DNA from: Corynebacterium sp. ES2730-CONJ
GTDB lineage: Bacteria; Actinomycetota; Actinomycetes; Mycobacteriales; Mycobacteriaceae
Length of the DNA stretch: 64,000 nucleotides
Assembly: GCF_024834055.1 (NCBI RefSeq)
Contig: NZ_JANUXZ010000007.1
Span: forward strand, 42,252-106,251
Direction of reading: 5' to 3'
In this document: piece by piece, positions 1 through 9,800 of the stretch
Numbering within the stretch: the stretch's first letter is position 1
Layout of the letters: every line of letters starts with the position of its first letter
Notes under the pieces: generated by a model
Seen by the model: the letters and a program-made list of their open reading frames with translations, nothing else
The model's database searches: none
What the model was told of the DNA's origin: nothing
Made by a program: the position numbers and the translations under genes

Positions 1-1
1 A

Positions 2-328
2 GAGCACCCAGCACCTCTTGCGGGAAACTCGATTGCCACCGATCGCAGTTTTATTCGCGCCTATATGCCGCGCTTAGATAAAGCTCTGCACTACCGGATG
101 ATTGATGTCTCAACTCTCAAAGAGCTCTCCCGTCGCTGGGCCCCGCCGGTATATTTTCATCAGCCGAAAAAGGGGCTCGCGCACCGCGCGTTGGCCGATA
201 TCGTGGAGTCTATTCGAGAACTAGATTACTACCGCCGCAGCTTGATGAGCACCGATCTATCGTCACCGGATATCTCAGCCGCACAGGAGGCTGCCACCGC
301 ACGCTACCAGTCATTTTTGGAAAAATAG
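2..328 (+). CDS. orn: Oligoribonuclease, C-terminal part (5' end outside window)
   Basis: 3'-5' exoribonuclease of the DEDDh family that degrades the 2-5 nt RNA fragments left by mRNA decay; a cytosolic homodimer in known relatives. The gene is cut by the window edge and reads in frame from base 2. Visible Orn signatures are [10 protein letters not shown], the segment [26 protein letters not shown] and the C-terminal [18 protein letters not shown], which carries the last catalytic His and Asp. The remaining catalytic residues lie upstream. The stop is followed after about 45 bp by tRNA-His on the same strand. Confidence 0.93.
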   Translation, partial: EHPAPLAGNSIATDRSFIRAYMPRLDKALHYRMIDVSTLKELSRRWAPPVYFHQPKKGLAHRALADIVESIRELDYYRRSLMSTDLSSPDISAAQEAATARYQSFLEK

Positions 329-372
329 AAGGCTCGGGTTAATATAGTCCTCGCTGCTTTAAACGGTAGCGT

Positions 373-446
373 GGTGGCTGTAGTTCAGCTGGTAGAGCAC
401 CAGGTTGTGATCCTGGGTGTCGCGGGTTCGAGCCCCGTCAGCCACC
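373..446 (+). tRNA. tRNA-His (GTG)
   Basis: The cloverleaf can be folded by hand. The 7-bp acceptor is GTGGCTG (374-380) with CAGCCAC (439-445). The extra G-1 typical of tRNA-His (373) faces C446. The anticodon stem is CCAGG/CCTGG around the loop TTGTGAT, with anticodon GTG at 407-409. The T-arm is GCGGGTTCGAGCCCCGT. No CCA is encoded. Confidence 0.96.
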
Positions 447-458
447 CCCAATAGATAG

Positions 459-492
459 AAGTGGCCTCCGTATATGCACGGGGGCCACTTTT
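459..492 (+). terminator. Intrinsic terminator after tRNA-His
   Basis: A 12-base arm AAGTGGCCTCCG (459-470) pairs with CGGGGGCCACTT (479-490) at 11 of 12 positions and is followed by T residues. It sits directly behind the tRNA and in front of the convergent L,D-transpeptidase gene. Confidence 0.8.
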
Positions 493-527
493 GTACTCCC
501 CCTCATCTCTAAAGGGGGAGTTTTGTA

Positions 528-1703
528 CTAGGAGATGGAGGCGTTGCCAGCCTTCCACTGCTCCCACTCGATATTCCAATCACCCAGACCGTCGTAGACG
601 GAGAGGATACCGCCTTTGGTATTTTTCACCGTGACTATATCGCCACGCTTAACAAAGTTCTGGAACCACGCAGCGTTCTCGGTACTGACATTCACGCAGC
701 CGTGAGAAACATTGGAATTTCCCTGAGCCCCAAGTGACCAGGGGGCGGCGTGGACGAAGATACCCGAATAGGACATTTGGGTGGCATAGGATACCGGGGT
801 GCGGTATCCCCCGTCTGCGACTGATAATCCGAACGTTGATGAATCCATTAACAAGGATTCATACTGATCTCCGATGATATAGATGCCATTGGGGGTCGGC
901 CATTTATCGGAGCCCAAGGAGACGGGCATCGTCTTTACAGCCTCACCGTCCTTGAAAATGGTCATCGCCTTCGTTGAATCATCGACAATGGCTTCGACTC
1001 GGGAACCAATGGTGAAGTCAGCCTTATTGCCATTATTGGCATAGACACCATCGGCAAGCTCAATACCGTAGAGATTCGCATCCACCGACACTTTGGTTCC
1101 TGGTTCCCAGAATGTTTCGGGTCGCCAGCGCACTTGTTGATTAGAGATCCAATAAAATGCCCCGTCAACCTTTGGCTCGGTCGTAATACGAATAGCGTCC
1201 TGCACAGCCTTGCGGTTTTCCACGTAGGAATCAAAAATGACGGCGATTGTTTGCCCCACGCCCACCTCGGCGCCGTCGAGCGGGGCCAGAGAGGTGTTCA
1301 CCAGGGAGTTGGGTTTGATGGTGGAGAAAGCAGCTGTTGTTTTTTCTCCATTTTTATCAGTAGCAACCAGTGTATATTCGCGGTTGAATCCGAGATCTTC
1401 GGCTGTGGTCCACCCCATCATATCTGCATCCATCTCGCCTTTGACCTGATACCCCTCTTCATTGGTCATAGTTACCGACGAGAGTCCGTCACCGAGTGAT
1501 TTCACTAACACGGGCTTATTGGGCGGGACCTTACTCGCTCCGTCCTTAACGCTCGCTTGGGGCGCTTGGGCGACAACGACAGACGTGGTGGGCGCGACGG
1601 ACTGGGCTGCACCATCGGTCTTTTGATCAATGGTGCACGCAGTGATCTGAACCATCACCAATCCTGCTAATAAGAGGGTGGAAAATGCGCGCGTAAAAGC
1701 CAT
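528..1703 (-). CDS. Secreted lipoprotein L,D-transpeptidase (YkuD)
   Basis: Makes 3-3 cross-links in peptidoglycan outside the membrane. The protein has 391 residues. The N-terminus has a hydrophobic signal (LLLAGLVMVQ) and a lipobox-like ITAC with Cys23, so a lipid anchor is likely. Ig-like domains lie around residues 60-250. The C-terminal YkuD catalytic domain carries HAAPWSLG and the SHGCVNVS motif, with catalytic Cys336 and His334. This matches the mycobacterial LdtMt2/LppS type in length and order. The start is an ATG with AAGGA about 13 nt upstream. It is transcribed alone, convergent with tRNA-His. Confidence 0.9.
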   Translation of the reverse strand: MAFTRAFSTLLLAGLVMVQITACTIDQKTDGAAQSVAPTTSVVVAQAPQASVKDGASKVPPNKPVLVKSLGDGLSSVTMTNEEGYQVKGEMDADMMGWTTAEDLGFNREYTLVATDKNGEKTTAAFSTIKPNSLVNTSLAPLDGAEVGVGQTIAVIFDSYVENRKAVQDAIRITTEPKVDGAFYWISNQQVRWRPETFWEPGTKVSVDANLYGIELADGVYANNGNKADFTIGSRVEAIVDDSTKAMTIFKDGEAVKTMPVSLGSDKWPTPNGIYIIGDQYESLLMDSSTFGLSVADGGYRTPVSYATQMSYSGIFVHAAPWSLGAQGNSNVSHGCVNVSTENAAWFQNFVKRGDIVTVKNTKGGILSVYDGLGDWNIEWEQWKAGNASIS

Positions 1704-2003
1704 AAAAATGCGGGATTCCTTCGACGACGTGGGACTTACTGGACGAATAGAGTGCGTTTATAGGTGGATTATTGATTTAGATATCCATCCTAAACATCCT
1801 AAACAATGAACTGCACTTTATTATTATCCACTACTCTGGTGTGAAGATGGACAAGCACACCGAGGTTGAGGCGATAGCAGCTTCTAAGTCCCTGGCCCAT
1901 TTCCAGCCGCTATCGCTCTTATCTCTAATACCGCCTCTGACGAGCACTTTTGCGCGGAATGGAAGAAACTGTTATATTTTTCTTCGTTGCTTAGCGCAAC
2001 CTT
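1704..2003. other. Intergenic region between Ldt gene and tRNA-Lys
   Basis: About 300 bp. It should hold the promoter of the divergent Ldt gene and that of the first tRNA-Lys. An open frame at 1841-2041 runs into the tRNA and has no protein-like features. The segment just before the tRNA (around 1976-1990) shares TTCTTCGTTGC with the segment before the second tRNA-Lys. I see no gene here. Confidence 0.5.
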
Positions 2004-2076
<73 letters not shown>

Positions 2077-2087
2077 CCAGATACGTC

Positions 2088-2121
2088 AAGACCTCGTTGG
2101 ATATGAATCCAACGAGGTCTT
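2088..2121 (+). terminator. Hairpin between the two tRNA-Lys genes
   Basis: A perfect 15-bp inverted repeat, AAGACCTCGTTGGAT with ATCCAACGAGGTCTT. The 3' flank is T-rich (TCATTATATT) but not a clean U-tract, so it may be a terminator or a processing signal. Confidence 0.6.
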
Positions 2122-2216
2122 CATTATATTCAGCCCGAGACGATCTTGAGGATTTGCCTAATTAAAAATATGTGGTGTAGCGTCTTTCTTCGTTGCGTGT
2201 TTAATTACGCACTCTT

Positions 2217-2289
<73 letters not shown>

Positions 2290-2299
2290 CCAAAGAAAC

Positions 2300-2334
2300 A
2301 GTCCGCTGGGTTGGAGCCCGAGCGGACTTCTTTA
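2300..2334 (+). terminator. Intrinsic terminator after tRNA-Lys copy 2
   Basis: Arms AGTCCGCTGGG (2300-2310) and CCCGAGCGGACT (2317-2328) form a stem followed by TCTTT. It lies between the tRNA and the convergent end of the exonuclease III gene. Confidence 0.7.
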
Positions 2335-2342
2335 TGTCGCCC

Positions 2343-3251
2343 TTATGCGTATCGCACCAGCAAGGGTGCGTGATCGGACCAACGTTGCTCGACGCTGGGG
2401 GCCTTCTCTACCCAACATTTTTCTGCTCGGTCGAGCATTGCCTTCGTTGCTGCTTGGTAGTCGATGCGCCACCCGGCGTCGTTATTAAACGCTTGGCCGC
2501 GGTATGTCCACCAGGTATATGGGCCTGGCACCTCAGGAGCCAGGCGGCGACTGATATCAAACCATTGCGGATCCTGTGCTGGTTGCCACATAGTTTTTGC
2601 GCTGTAATTCACAGTTCCTTGCCATTGCCATAGTCGCTCTTTATTTTGAGGGGTGGCATCGGGGAAGGAACCAAATACATGATCAAGAAAAGCGCGCTCC
2701 TCGGGGAGGTGGCCGGATACTTTCTCATTGGGCTTATTATTTTTGAGATCTTCTGAACGGTGGCAGATATTCCAGTCCCCACCGATCACCATATTTGGGT
2801 GGCTCTTGGCCCGCTCGCTGAGAATATCGGCAAACTCATCAAGGAAAGTGTATTTCTCATCTAATTTCGGGGAGTTGGTTTCGCCGGATGGGAGATAGAG
2901 CGAAGCAATATGAATGCCCAGAGTATCGGCCTCGATCCAGCGACCCGCCTCACTAAAGTTTCCGAATCCGATCGAGGTATTAGTAAGCTCGCCGCGGGAG
3001 AGTATACCCACCCCAGCGCGCCCCTTGGTGCCGGGTAGGAGGGATTCCGCCATAACTAGATTCCATCCCGATTCGAGGGCTGGGGCGAGAGCCGCACGGG
3101 TTTGAGCCTCGGTTGCGCGTACTTCTTGGATGAGGACGATATCGGCCTCAGTGTCATTCAACCATGGGTTGATGCCGTGATTGGACTCATTGCGTTTTTT
3201 ACTCGCTGCACGGATTCCGTTGACGTTCACACTCGCTATTGTCACAGTCAT
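2343..3251 (-). CDS. xth: Exodeoxyribonuclease III (AP endonuclease family)
   Basis: Mg2+-dependent AP endonuclease and 3' exonuclease of the EEP fold, acting in base-excision repair. The 302 residues contain the family motifs in order: ASVNVNGIRAA at the N-terminus, IQEVRATE (metal-binding Glu), GGDWNICH (catalytic Asp and Asn), WRIDYQ, and the C-terminal SDHAPLLV with the catalytic Asp-His pair. Length is slightly above the usual 260-280. The gene stands alone, divergent from the lipocalin gene that follows. Confidence 0.92.
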   Translation of the reverse strand: MTVTIASVNVNGIRAASKKRNESNHGINPWLNDTEADIVLIQEVRATEAQTRAALAPALESGWNLVMAESLLPGTKGRAGVGILSRGELTNTSIGFGNFSEAGRWIEADTLGIHIASLYLPSGETNSPKLDEKYTFLDEFADILSERAKSHPNMVIGGDWNICHRSEDLKNNKPNEKVSGHLPEERAFLDHVFGSFPDATPQNKERLWQWQGTVNYSAKTMWQPAQDPQWFDISRRLAPEVPGPYTWWTYRGQAFNNDAGWRIDYQAATKAMLDRAEKCWVEKAPSVEQRWSDHAPLLVRYA

Positions 3252-3334
3252 GTGGCCAGTTTAACGCACGAGTCTTCTCTCATATCTTGTGTAAGCTTAA
3301 GGTTTATAAGCTTTTCCCTTCGAAAGGATTTTCT

Positions 3335-3982
3335 ATGAAGCGTCGCCTACTGAGTATCTGTGCCGCCCTCGTGATGAGCGCAGGTCTAATCACACCAACT
3401 CATGCTCAAGACATTTTTAATGGGGGCCGTTTCGCCGGTGGCTCCTCCGATCTCTATGCGCAGCTCTTCCCCGCACCCGGCCCCCCGCTACCGGAATTTG
3501 GAGGCACTGTAGATCTCGACCGCTATCAGGGAACGTGGTATCAGCTAGCCGCCATTCCACAGCCGTATACGATCATGTGCCTGACTGATACCACGGCCAC
3601 ATATGAGCGTATCCGTGAGGATGCCGTCAGTGTGGTTAATCGCTGCTCGACCGTTTTCGGGCCCTCGATTGTTGATGGCTCTGCCGAAATTCGTAGCGAC
3701 GCCACCCTCCGGGTGGATTTCCGTGGCATCCCCTTCCAGCGGCCCAATCGTCCCGGGAATTACCGGATAACCTATTTAGCCCCTGATTATTCTATGGCTA
3801 TTGTCGGTAGCCCGAACCGTAGTTCTGGCTTCGTTCTTTCGCGCACCCCCCATATCAGTGATGAGAAGTGGCGTGAGGTTCGTCAATTGATTGAGCAGCG
3901 TGGTTGGTGGTCGTGTGCATTCCTGACTACCCCGACGATCAACGGGCGAGCCGATACTACCCCTCTCTGCCAACTTCCTTAG
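3335..3982 (+). CDS. Secreted lipocalin family protein (Blc-like)
   Basis: A beta-barrel protein that probably binds lipids or other small hydrophobic ligands at or outside the envelope. I start it at ATG 3335 because GAAAGGAT lies about 6 nt upstream and the product then opens with a clean signal peptide (MKRRLLSICAALVMSAG, cleavage near THAQD). An in-frame start at 3239 would bury this. The lipocalin signature is DLDRYQGTWYQLAAIPQ at about residues 55-71, followed by Blc-like strands YRITYLAPDYSMAIVG and a paired-Cys C-terminus. Length is 215 residues. The ligand cannot be told from sequence. Confidence 0.8.
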   Translation: MKRRLLSICAALVMSAGLITPTHAQDIFNGGRFAGGSSDLYAQLFPAPGPPLPEFGGTVDLDRYQGTWYQLAAIPQPYTIMCLTDTTATYERIREDAVSVVNRCSTVFGPSIVDGSAEIRSDATLRVDFRGIPFQRPNRPGNYRITYLAPDYSMAIVGSPNRSSGFVLSRTPHISDEKWREVRQLIEQRGWWSCAFLTTPTINGRADTTPLCQLP

Positions 3983-4025
3983 TTTTTTTACCCCCAGCTG
4001 GGACTTTTGACCTAGAGTGGGGGAT

Positions 4026-4592
4026 ATGAAACGAGCCCTCATTATTGTTGACGTTCAAAATGACTTTTGCCCCGGTGGTAGTTTAGCTACCGCCCGGGGG
4101 GAGCTGGTAGCAGAAGCCATTGCAGATCATCTCGCTGAGCGCCACCGCACTTACGATGCGGTGGTTGCCACCAAAGATTGGCATATTGAACCCGCGGGAC
4201 ACTTCGCCGCCGAGCCCGATTTTGAGCAAACGTGGCCGGTGCACTGCTTGGCTGGTACCGAGGGAGCGGAATTTCACCCGGCTCTCGATTCGGTACTGAT
4301 CTACCTTCATGAGGTTTTTCTCAAGGGCCAGTATGAGCCTGCTTATTCCGGTTTTGAGGGCCAATCTCATGATACCTCTCAGCCATTAGCGCAGTGGTTG
4401 CGCGAGCGTGATATTGAGATCCTCGATATTTGCGGCATTGCCACCGATTACTGCGTTAAAGCGACGGTCTTAGATGCTCTATCGCACGACTTCGAGGTGC
4501 GCGTCCTGAGTGATCTCTGTGCCCCTGTGAGCGAAGAATCTGGGGCAGCCGCCTATAAAGAAATGCTCTCGCGCGGGGCTCAGTTAGTGTAA
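4026..4592 (+). CDS. pncA: Nicotinamidase
   Basis: Hydrolyses nicotinamide to nicotinate in NAD salvage; the cytosolic product feeds PncB, encoded at 36835 in this window. The 188-residue protein has the cysteine-hydrolase fold: Asp9 in VDVQNDF, Lys100 in FLKGQ and Cys143 in TDYCVK form the catalytic triad. Asp51, His53, His59 and His73 (KDWH ... GHF ... VHC) match the metal site. ATG 4026 follows a GGGG stretch; an in-frame GTG at 4017 is possible but has no advantage. The stop overlaps the next start (TAATG), so the downstream DCC protein is probably translationally coupled. Confidence 0.93.
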   Translation: MKRALIIVDVQNDFCPGGSLATARGELVAEAIADHLAERHRTYDAVVATKDWHIEPAGHFAAEPDFEQTWPVHCLAGTEGAEFHPALDSVLIYLHEVFLKGQYEPAYSGFEGQSHDTSQPLAQWLRERDIEILDICGIATDYCVKATVLDALSHDFEVRVLSDLCAPVSEESGAAAYKEMLSRGAQLV

Positions 4593-4930
4593 TGACCGCT
4601 AGCTTTTTATATGATCCCGACTGCAGATTGTGCACTCGGCTCGCTCACTTCGCCCGCCAGCGCATCGCAAGAAACGATATGGCTCTCATCCCTGCTACCA
4701 CGTGGCCCCACCCCCTCAACGCTGATCCCAGCCAGACCGCCATTTATATAGCCGAGCCTGGTGGTGCCGAACTAGTAGAAAACCACGCTATCGCCGCGTT
4801 GATGCGCCATATGGTTTTCCCGTGGCCGCATCTCGCCCCTGTGGTCGACCACACCCCTTTCGCCGGGGCGGGATATCGTTTTATTGCCGCACATCGCCAT
4901 CACCTGGGGTGCTCCCTGGCAAAGAAATAA
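4592..4930 (+). CDS. DCC-family (DUF393) thiol-disulfide protein
   Basis: A small 112-residue protein opening with YDPDCRLCTRLAHFA, the DxxCxxC signature of the DUF393/DCC family (thioredoxin-like fold, presumed redox role). The catalytic pair is Cys11/Cys14. It overlaps the pncA stop by one base and is therefore likely co-expressed with it. The link to NAD salvage is unexplained. No signal peptide is seen, so it is probably cytosolic. Confidence 0.75.
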   Translation: MTASFLYDPDCRLCTRLAHFARQRIARNDMALIPATTWPHPLNADPSQTAIYIAEPGGAELVENHAIAALMRHMVFPWPHLAPVVDHTPFAGAGYRFIAAHRHHLGCSLAKK

Positions 4931-4957
4931 AACCCTGCCGGTTCCGGCAGGGTTTTT
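4929..4957. terminator. Bidirectional terminator
   Basis: AAAACCCTGCCGG (4929-4941) and CCGGCAGGGTTTTT (4944-4957) form a hairpin with A- and T-runs on both sides, between two convergent genes. Confidence 0.85.
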
Positions 4958-4962
4958 AATCT

Positions 4963-5238
4963 TTAGCGGGTGGCAAGGAGTTCCTTGAGCTCGCGAATTT
5001 CTGCTTTCCGCCGGCGTTTTGCAACAAAGCTCACAACGACGATGCCGCACACAACTGCACCGGCAACGCCGAGAACTTTTTGTACTTGCGGATCATTGAG
5101 GCGCGCGCTCAGGGACTGCTTTGCATCTTCGACCAAGTGGGCGGGCTTGGTGCGGTTGGCGATTTCGTCAAGAGTAGCGGCAAGCTGGCGCCGGCTACGC
5201 TCGATTTCCCGCTGGATATCATCAATATTTCGAGCCAC
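4963..5238 (-). CDS. DUF3618 family small membrane protein
   Basis: A 91-residue protein. The N-terminal half is a charged, probably helical segment (IQREIERSRRQLAATLDEIA), the hallmark of DUF3618, with a conserved R-x-x-L-x-x-T pattern. One membrane helix lies at about residues 56-73 (VLGVAGAVVCGIVVVSFV), followed by a basic tail (KRRRK). Such proteins are common beside stress or lipid genes in actinobacteria and their function is unknown. It is divergent from bcp. Confidence 0.75.
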   Translation of the reverse strand: MARNIDDIQREIERSRRQLAATLDEIANRTKPAHLVEDAKQSLSARLNDPQVQKVLGVAGAVVCGIVVVSFVAKRRRKAEIRELKELLATR

Positions 5239-5351
5239 GGTTTTTCTAAACTCCTCGTTGATCGGGGTTATTGCTATTTAATAACTATATTCTCACTATA
5301 TCGTGCTTTAAGCTTATTCGCTTTGCAGAGAAGTAGGTAAACTTAAAAACT

Positions 5352-5822
5352 ATGGATACCCACAACCGTTTGAATGAAGGCGACCTCGCTCCTGATTTTT
5401 CCCTCCCCAGCGACGAAGGCGTCACGATCAGCCTGTCGGACTTTGTGGGGTTACGGGTGGTCCTCTACTTCTACCCCAAAGCCGATACTCCAGGATGCAC
5501 AGTGGAGGCAACACATTTTCGCGATCTCGTCGCTGATCTCGATGACGTCGTTGTGGTGGGCGTCTCTCCCGATTCCATTGATAAGCTGCGCTCTTTCAAA
5601 GCCTCCCACAATCTCAACTTCCCTCTCCTCTCGGATCCCAGCACCACGGTGATGCGCCAATACGGGGCTTATGGGGAGAAAAATAATTACGGGAAAATCG
5701 TCGAAGGCGTGATCAGGTCCACCCTGATCATCGGGCCTGATCGTCGTATTGAAAAGGCCATGTACAATGTGCGGGCTAAAGGACACGCCGCCCGAGTACT
5801 CAAGGAATTACGCAATGAATGA
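5352..5822 (+). CDS. bcp: Peroxiredoxin, Bcp/PrxQ type
   Basis: A thiol peroxidase reducing peroxides in the cytosol. The 156-residue AhpC/TSA domain has the peroxidatic Cys49 in the motif PKADTPGCTVEA. The resolving Cys five residues later, found in many PrxQ proteins, is absent (Ala54), and there is no other Cys in the protein, so it must work as a one-Cys enzyme recycled by an external thiol. No Shine-Dalgarno is visible. TAAACT at 5338-5343, 8 nt before the ATG, suggests a leaderless mRNA. Its end overlaps fasR by 8 bases. Confidence 0.92.
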   Translation: MDTHNRLNEGDLAPDFSLPSDEGVTISLSDFVGLRVVLYFYPKADTPGCTVEATHFRDLVADLDDVVVVGVSPDSIDKLRSFKASHNLNFPLLSDPSTTVMRQYGAYGEKNNYGKIVEGVIRSTLIIGPDRRIEKAMYNVRAKGHAARVLKELRNE

Positions 5823-6465
5823 TTCCTCCCCCGCACCCACTGGCCCTATCCTGCAGCCTAGACGAAGGCCGGCTCAGCAACGCTCCAAGGAGCGATATTC
5901 TCGAATTTTGGAGGTAGCACGAACTGTTCTGGTGGAATACGGCTTCGAGTCCTTTACCTTTGACGAAGTTGCCCGGCGCGCCGAGGTCCCCATTGGTACG
6001 CTCTATCAATTCTTTGCCAACAAATATGTCCTCATCTGCGAATTAGATCGAGAAGATACCGCCAAAAGCGTGGTGGAATTAAAGAAATTTGCCGAACAAA
6101 TTCCCGCTTTGCAGTGGCCCGATATCCTCAATGAGCTCATCGGTCACCTCGCAGATTTATGGCGCGCCGACCCCTCTCGGCGTGCCGTTTGGCACGCCGT
6201 GCAATCCACACCAGCCACGCGTGCGACCGCAGCTGAAACGGAGCGGCCCATCTTGGATATTTTAGCAACCGTATTAAAGCCCTTGGCTCCCACAGCCACC
6301 GCTGAGGAACGCCACGTCATTGCCGCGCTGCTCATGCATATGTTGGTATCGCTGCTCAACTATGCGGTCCACGATCCCCACGTGTCCGAAGCCGATTTTG
6401 ATCGCACTGTAGGGGAGATTAAGCGCATGGCGGTGGCCTACCTCTTTGCGGTTGCTACAAGTTAA
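5815..6465 (+). CDS. fasR: TetR-family regulator, probable FasR
   Basis: A 216-residue repressor. The N-terminal HTH (about residues 20-70) shows ARTVLVEYGFESFTFDEVA and VPIGTLYQFFANKYVL, a typical TetR recognition region; the C-terminal helices would bind the effector. I take ATG 5815, inside the end of bcp, because family similarity starts only with the HTH and the upstream in-frame sequence is bcp read in another frame. In C. glutamicum FasR, encoded between bcp and acpS, represses fatty-acid synthase and acetyl-CoA carboxylase genes in response to acyl-CoA. The identical context here (bcp-fasR-acpS-fas) supports the name. Convergent with acpS, with an 11-bp overlap. Confidence 0.85.
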   Translation: MNDSSPAPTGPILQPRRRPAQQRSKERYSRILEVARTVLVEYGFESFTFDEVARRAEVPIGTLYQFFANKYVLICELDREDTAKSVVELKKFAEQIPALQWPDILNELIGHLADLWRADPSRRAVWHAVQSTPATRATAAETERPILDILATVLKPLAPTATAEERHVIAALLMHMLVSLLNYAVHDPHVSEADFDRTVGEIKRMAVAYLFAVATS

Positions 6466-6841
6466 TGAGACATATTGCCGTCGCATAATCTCCATCGTGG
6501 CTGATACTGATTTGGATATCACTAGAGGGGAAAACCTCAGCGACTCGGCCTTGCAGCTCGAGACGAGGCCGCCCCCAAACATCGACAACAACTTCGATAT
6601 CTGAGAAGTCGAGGGAATCGATGGTGGGGGGTTGCCCATAATTCGACTGCGACCACGCTTTGATAAAAGCTTCTTTCACCGCATACCGCCCCGCCAGATG
6701 GGCGTCTCGTAGTGGTTTGGTGGAGGCAATACGTAATTCCCTCGGTGAAAAGCTGCGGGAAAACTGCGAACCGACTGTGTGCAGCTGTTCCGAAAAGCCC
6801 GGAATGTGCACCATATCGACTCCAATAAACCCGCTACCCAT
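6455..6841 (-). CDS. acpS: Holo-[acyl-carrier-protein] synthase
   Basis: Transfers 4'-phosphopantetheine from CoA to the ACP domain of the FAS encoded immediately upstream. The 128-residue protein has both AcpS motifs: GVDMVHI near the N-terminus (metal-binding Asp9) and AGRYAVKEAFIKAW, with Glu and Lys of the catalytic site. It lies 2 bp after the fas stop and is surely co-transcribed. Bacterial FAS-I lacks the C-terminal PPT domain of fungal FAS, so this neighbour supplies that activity. Confidence 0.93.
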   Translation of the reverse strand: MGSGFIGVDMVHIPGFSEQLHTVGSQFSRSFSPRELRIASTKPLRDAHLAGRYAVKEAFIKAWSQSNYGQPPTIDSLDFSDIEVVVDVWGRPRLELQGRVAEVFPSSDIQISISHDGDYATAICLINL

Positions 6842-6843
6842 TT

Positions 6844-9800
6844 CTAGACCTCCAAAATTCCATTAACAAGACGCGCCGTTGGACTCAGCAAAACCGCTGC
6901 CTCACGCTGTTTAGCGTGCTCTCCGGTGGCGCCTAGATTGCGGTCAACTGGCCTCTCGTAGAGCTTCTTGCCTCCGTGCATCGCATTGAGTATCCGGCGT
7001 AAGCCCATTATCTCTCGTTCCTCGGATATTTCTTGCCAGTGCTCTGCTCGATCTTCACCATACTGTCGTCGCACCGCTTCCACGAAGGCTGCGGGGTGGA
7101 CAATAGCGATCAGTGCCGAGACGTGCCCGAATCCGAGCGAGGTCACAAGTCCTGCCTTAGCAGGCTGCTCGCTGAGATCAAGAGGAGAGCGCAACCATAC
7201 TAGGTGTTGATGCTGGCGCAGGACCGGATCTACGCAGTCGAGACTGCGGTTGGCCGGAATAATGCCCGTGCGCAGCGTCTGGGTGAGCCCAATAATTTGG
7301 AATGCAGCGGCTCCACCTTTAGCGTGCCCGGTGAGACTCTTCTGCGAGATCACGTAGAGGGGATTGCCTGGACTGCGGCCGATGGCATGAGCGATTTTTT
7401 CATGCAGATCGGACTCATTCGGATCATTGGCGTGGGTGGATGTATCGTGCTTGGAAATAATGCGGATATCATCTGCACTCACTCCCACTGCGGCAAGCTG
7501 TGTAACCAGACGAGATTCCTGTGAACCTCGGGCGGCACCTAGCGCTCCCAGTCCTGGAGCGGGGATGGAGGTATGAGCACCATCGGCGAAGGATTCTGCG
7601 AAGCCTACAACACCGAGAACCGGCAGGCCCATCTCATAGGCCAAGCTAGCACGAGCAAGAAGGATGGTGCCGCCTCCTGCGGATTCCACGAATCCCCCAC
7701 GGCGACGATCATTAGCTCGGGAGAAGAAACGCTCTTCTATACCTTGAGCCACCATGTCTTTGCTATTGGCGGTGGCTGCCATATCCCCGAAACCGGTGAT
7801 GCCTTCAATCGAGAGATCATCATATCCGCCGGCAACAACGAAATCACTCTTGCCGAGTTTGATCTTGTCCACGCCCTCTTCCACCGAAACAGCTGCCGTG
7901 GCGCAGGCCGCAACGGGGTGGATCATCTGCCCATATCCGCCAACATATCCCTGCATCACATGCGCGGCCATCACATTGGGCAGTGCCTCTTGCAAAATAT
8001 CGTTGGCTCGGGGTTGTGCTAGGAGCCCATCAATATAGAGTGAGCGCATTGCCTGCATTCCGCCCAATCCCGTTCCCTGGGTGGAAGAGACTCGAGCTGG
8101 GTGGAGGGATCCGAGGAGCTCTGCTGGGCTAAATCCAGATGATAAGAAGGCATCAATGGTGGCAACGAGATTCCACACCGCCACGCGATCGAGGTTATCG
8201 ATCATATCTGCGGGGATACCGTAGGTGGCAGGATCAAAGCCTTCAGGGATTTGGCCGCCCACGAAGCGTGACATCGCCATACGCCGCGGCACGTAGATAG
8301 GCGATCCGGAGTGGCGAACAATGCGCCACTCCCCTGTTTCAGGATCACATTCTGCACTGGTCGTCTCTGGCGCTGAGTCAACGTAGGTTTTAGCTGTAGC
8401 AGCATCGGCAACGTGGAAACTCACATCGGAGTCAAGGTGGATGGTGGTGAGCTCGGGGGCGAGGTTATCCACCATTCCGAAATCGTCGTAGAAGCGACGA
8501 ATGCCAATGCGTGCGAGGACTTCGTCGTGATAACGCTCGTAGATCTCAGCCTCATCAACCTCGTGATCATCCTGGTCAAGCCAGCCGTGATCCCAATGGA
8601 TGAGTCCGAGTGACCACGCTAGTTCGACGACTCCTGCAGCGGAGAGATCACCGGAAATTTCAGCGTCGAAACGCGTTCGGGAACTGCCCAAGGGCCCTAA
8701 TTCACCCGCACCCACAATGACAACCATCTCATCAAGATTCTGGCTCACTTGGTTGGTGAAGTCGGGATGGATTGCTCCCAGTGGTCGATAGGGGCTAGGC
8801 AGCGCCTTGATCGTGGAGGGCGTATCACTTATCTCCTGCTTGTCCTCGCGTTGCTGAGCGCGTGCCAGAGCTGCGAGATCCAGGTTAGCATCGCTCAAAC
8901 CTCCAGTCGCGTCGATGATTTGGGGAGCGTGGCAGGCTTTATCTCGGATTGGTGTACTGATCGCGTCGAGGAGAATGGACGCGATTTCGGTGGTGCTAAA
9001 TGTGCTAACCCCGGCGCGCTCCACCTCGCTGACCAGTGGATCGTTGTGTGCCATGAGCCCAGTTCCGCGTACCCAGCCAATAAGGACATGAGCGAGGGAG
9101 GTGTGATTTTTCCAGTTATCTTCCACTACCCACCGGTTCACCAGTGCATCGAGAGCTGCCTTGGCTTCTCCGTAGGCACCATCAGCTCCGAAGATGCCGC
9201 GGTTGGGCGATCCTGGCAGCACGATGTGCATGCGCTGACCGATATGGGTGTCAATCCCAATGCGCGATAGCGTGGCTATCAGTCGCTCGACGGACCATAA
9301 TAAGAGACGCATTTGCTTCTCCGTTTCGGGGCCTGCGTCTGCTACGGTTCCGCTCACCCGCGGGGCAGCGAAGGGGAAGAGCACGGTGGGCTTATAGGCT
9401 GGTTTGATTACCTTCGTTTCGCCGTTGACTTGGGCGGTACGCTGAGTAGCGATCCATTCTGATAATTGGTCGATATCGCTGAAACTACTCAAGTTGGCTG
9501 GCACTACCCACAACGCCGCACTCCCCCGCGCGGAGCGCGCATACAACTCTTTGTAAAACTCCAAGCGCTGGTGATCGAGCGAGGAGGTCGTCGCGATAAC
9601 TGTGGCCCCGTGGTGCAAGAGGCCTTCCAGCACACGCGCGGCTATTGATTGCGGGGAGGCACCAGTGACCACGGCAATGTCGGTTTCCCACTGTAGGGGT
9701 CGCATATCGCGCGCTTGAGCAGCGAGCTCATCGAGGCCGAAATATTCGGCTTGCTGCGCAACGCTCTCGCCGGCGCCCCGAAGATCGAGGTCTTCGGCTG

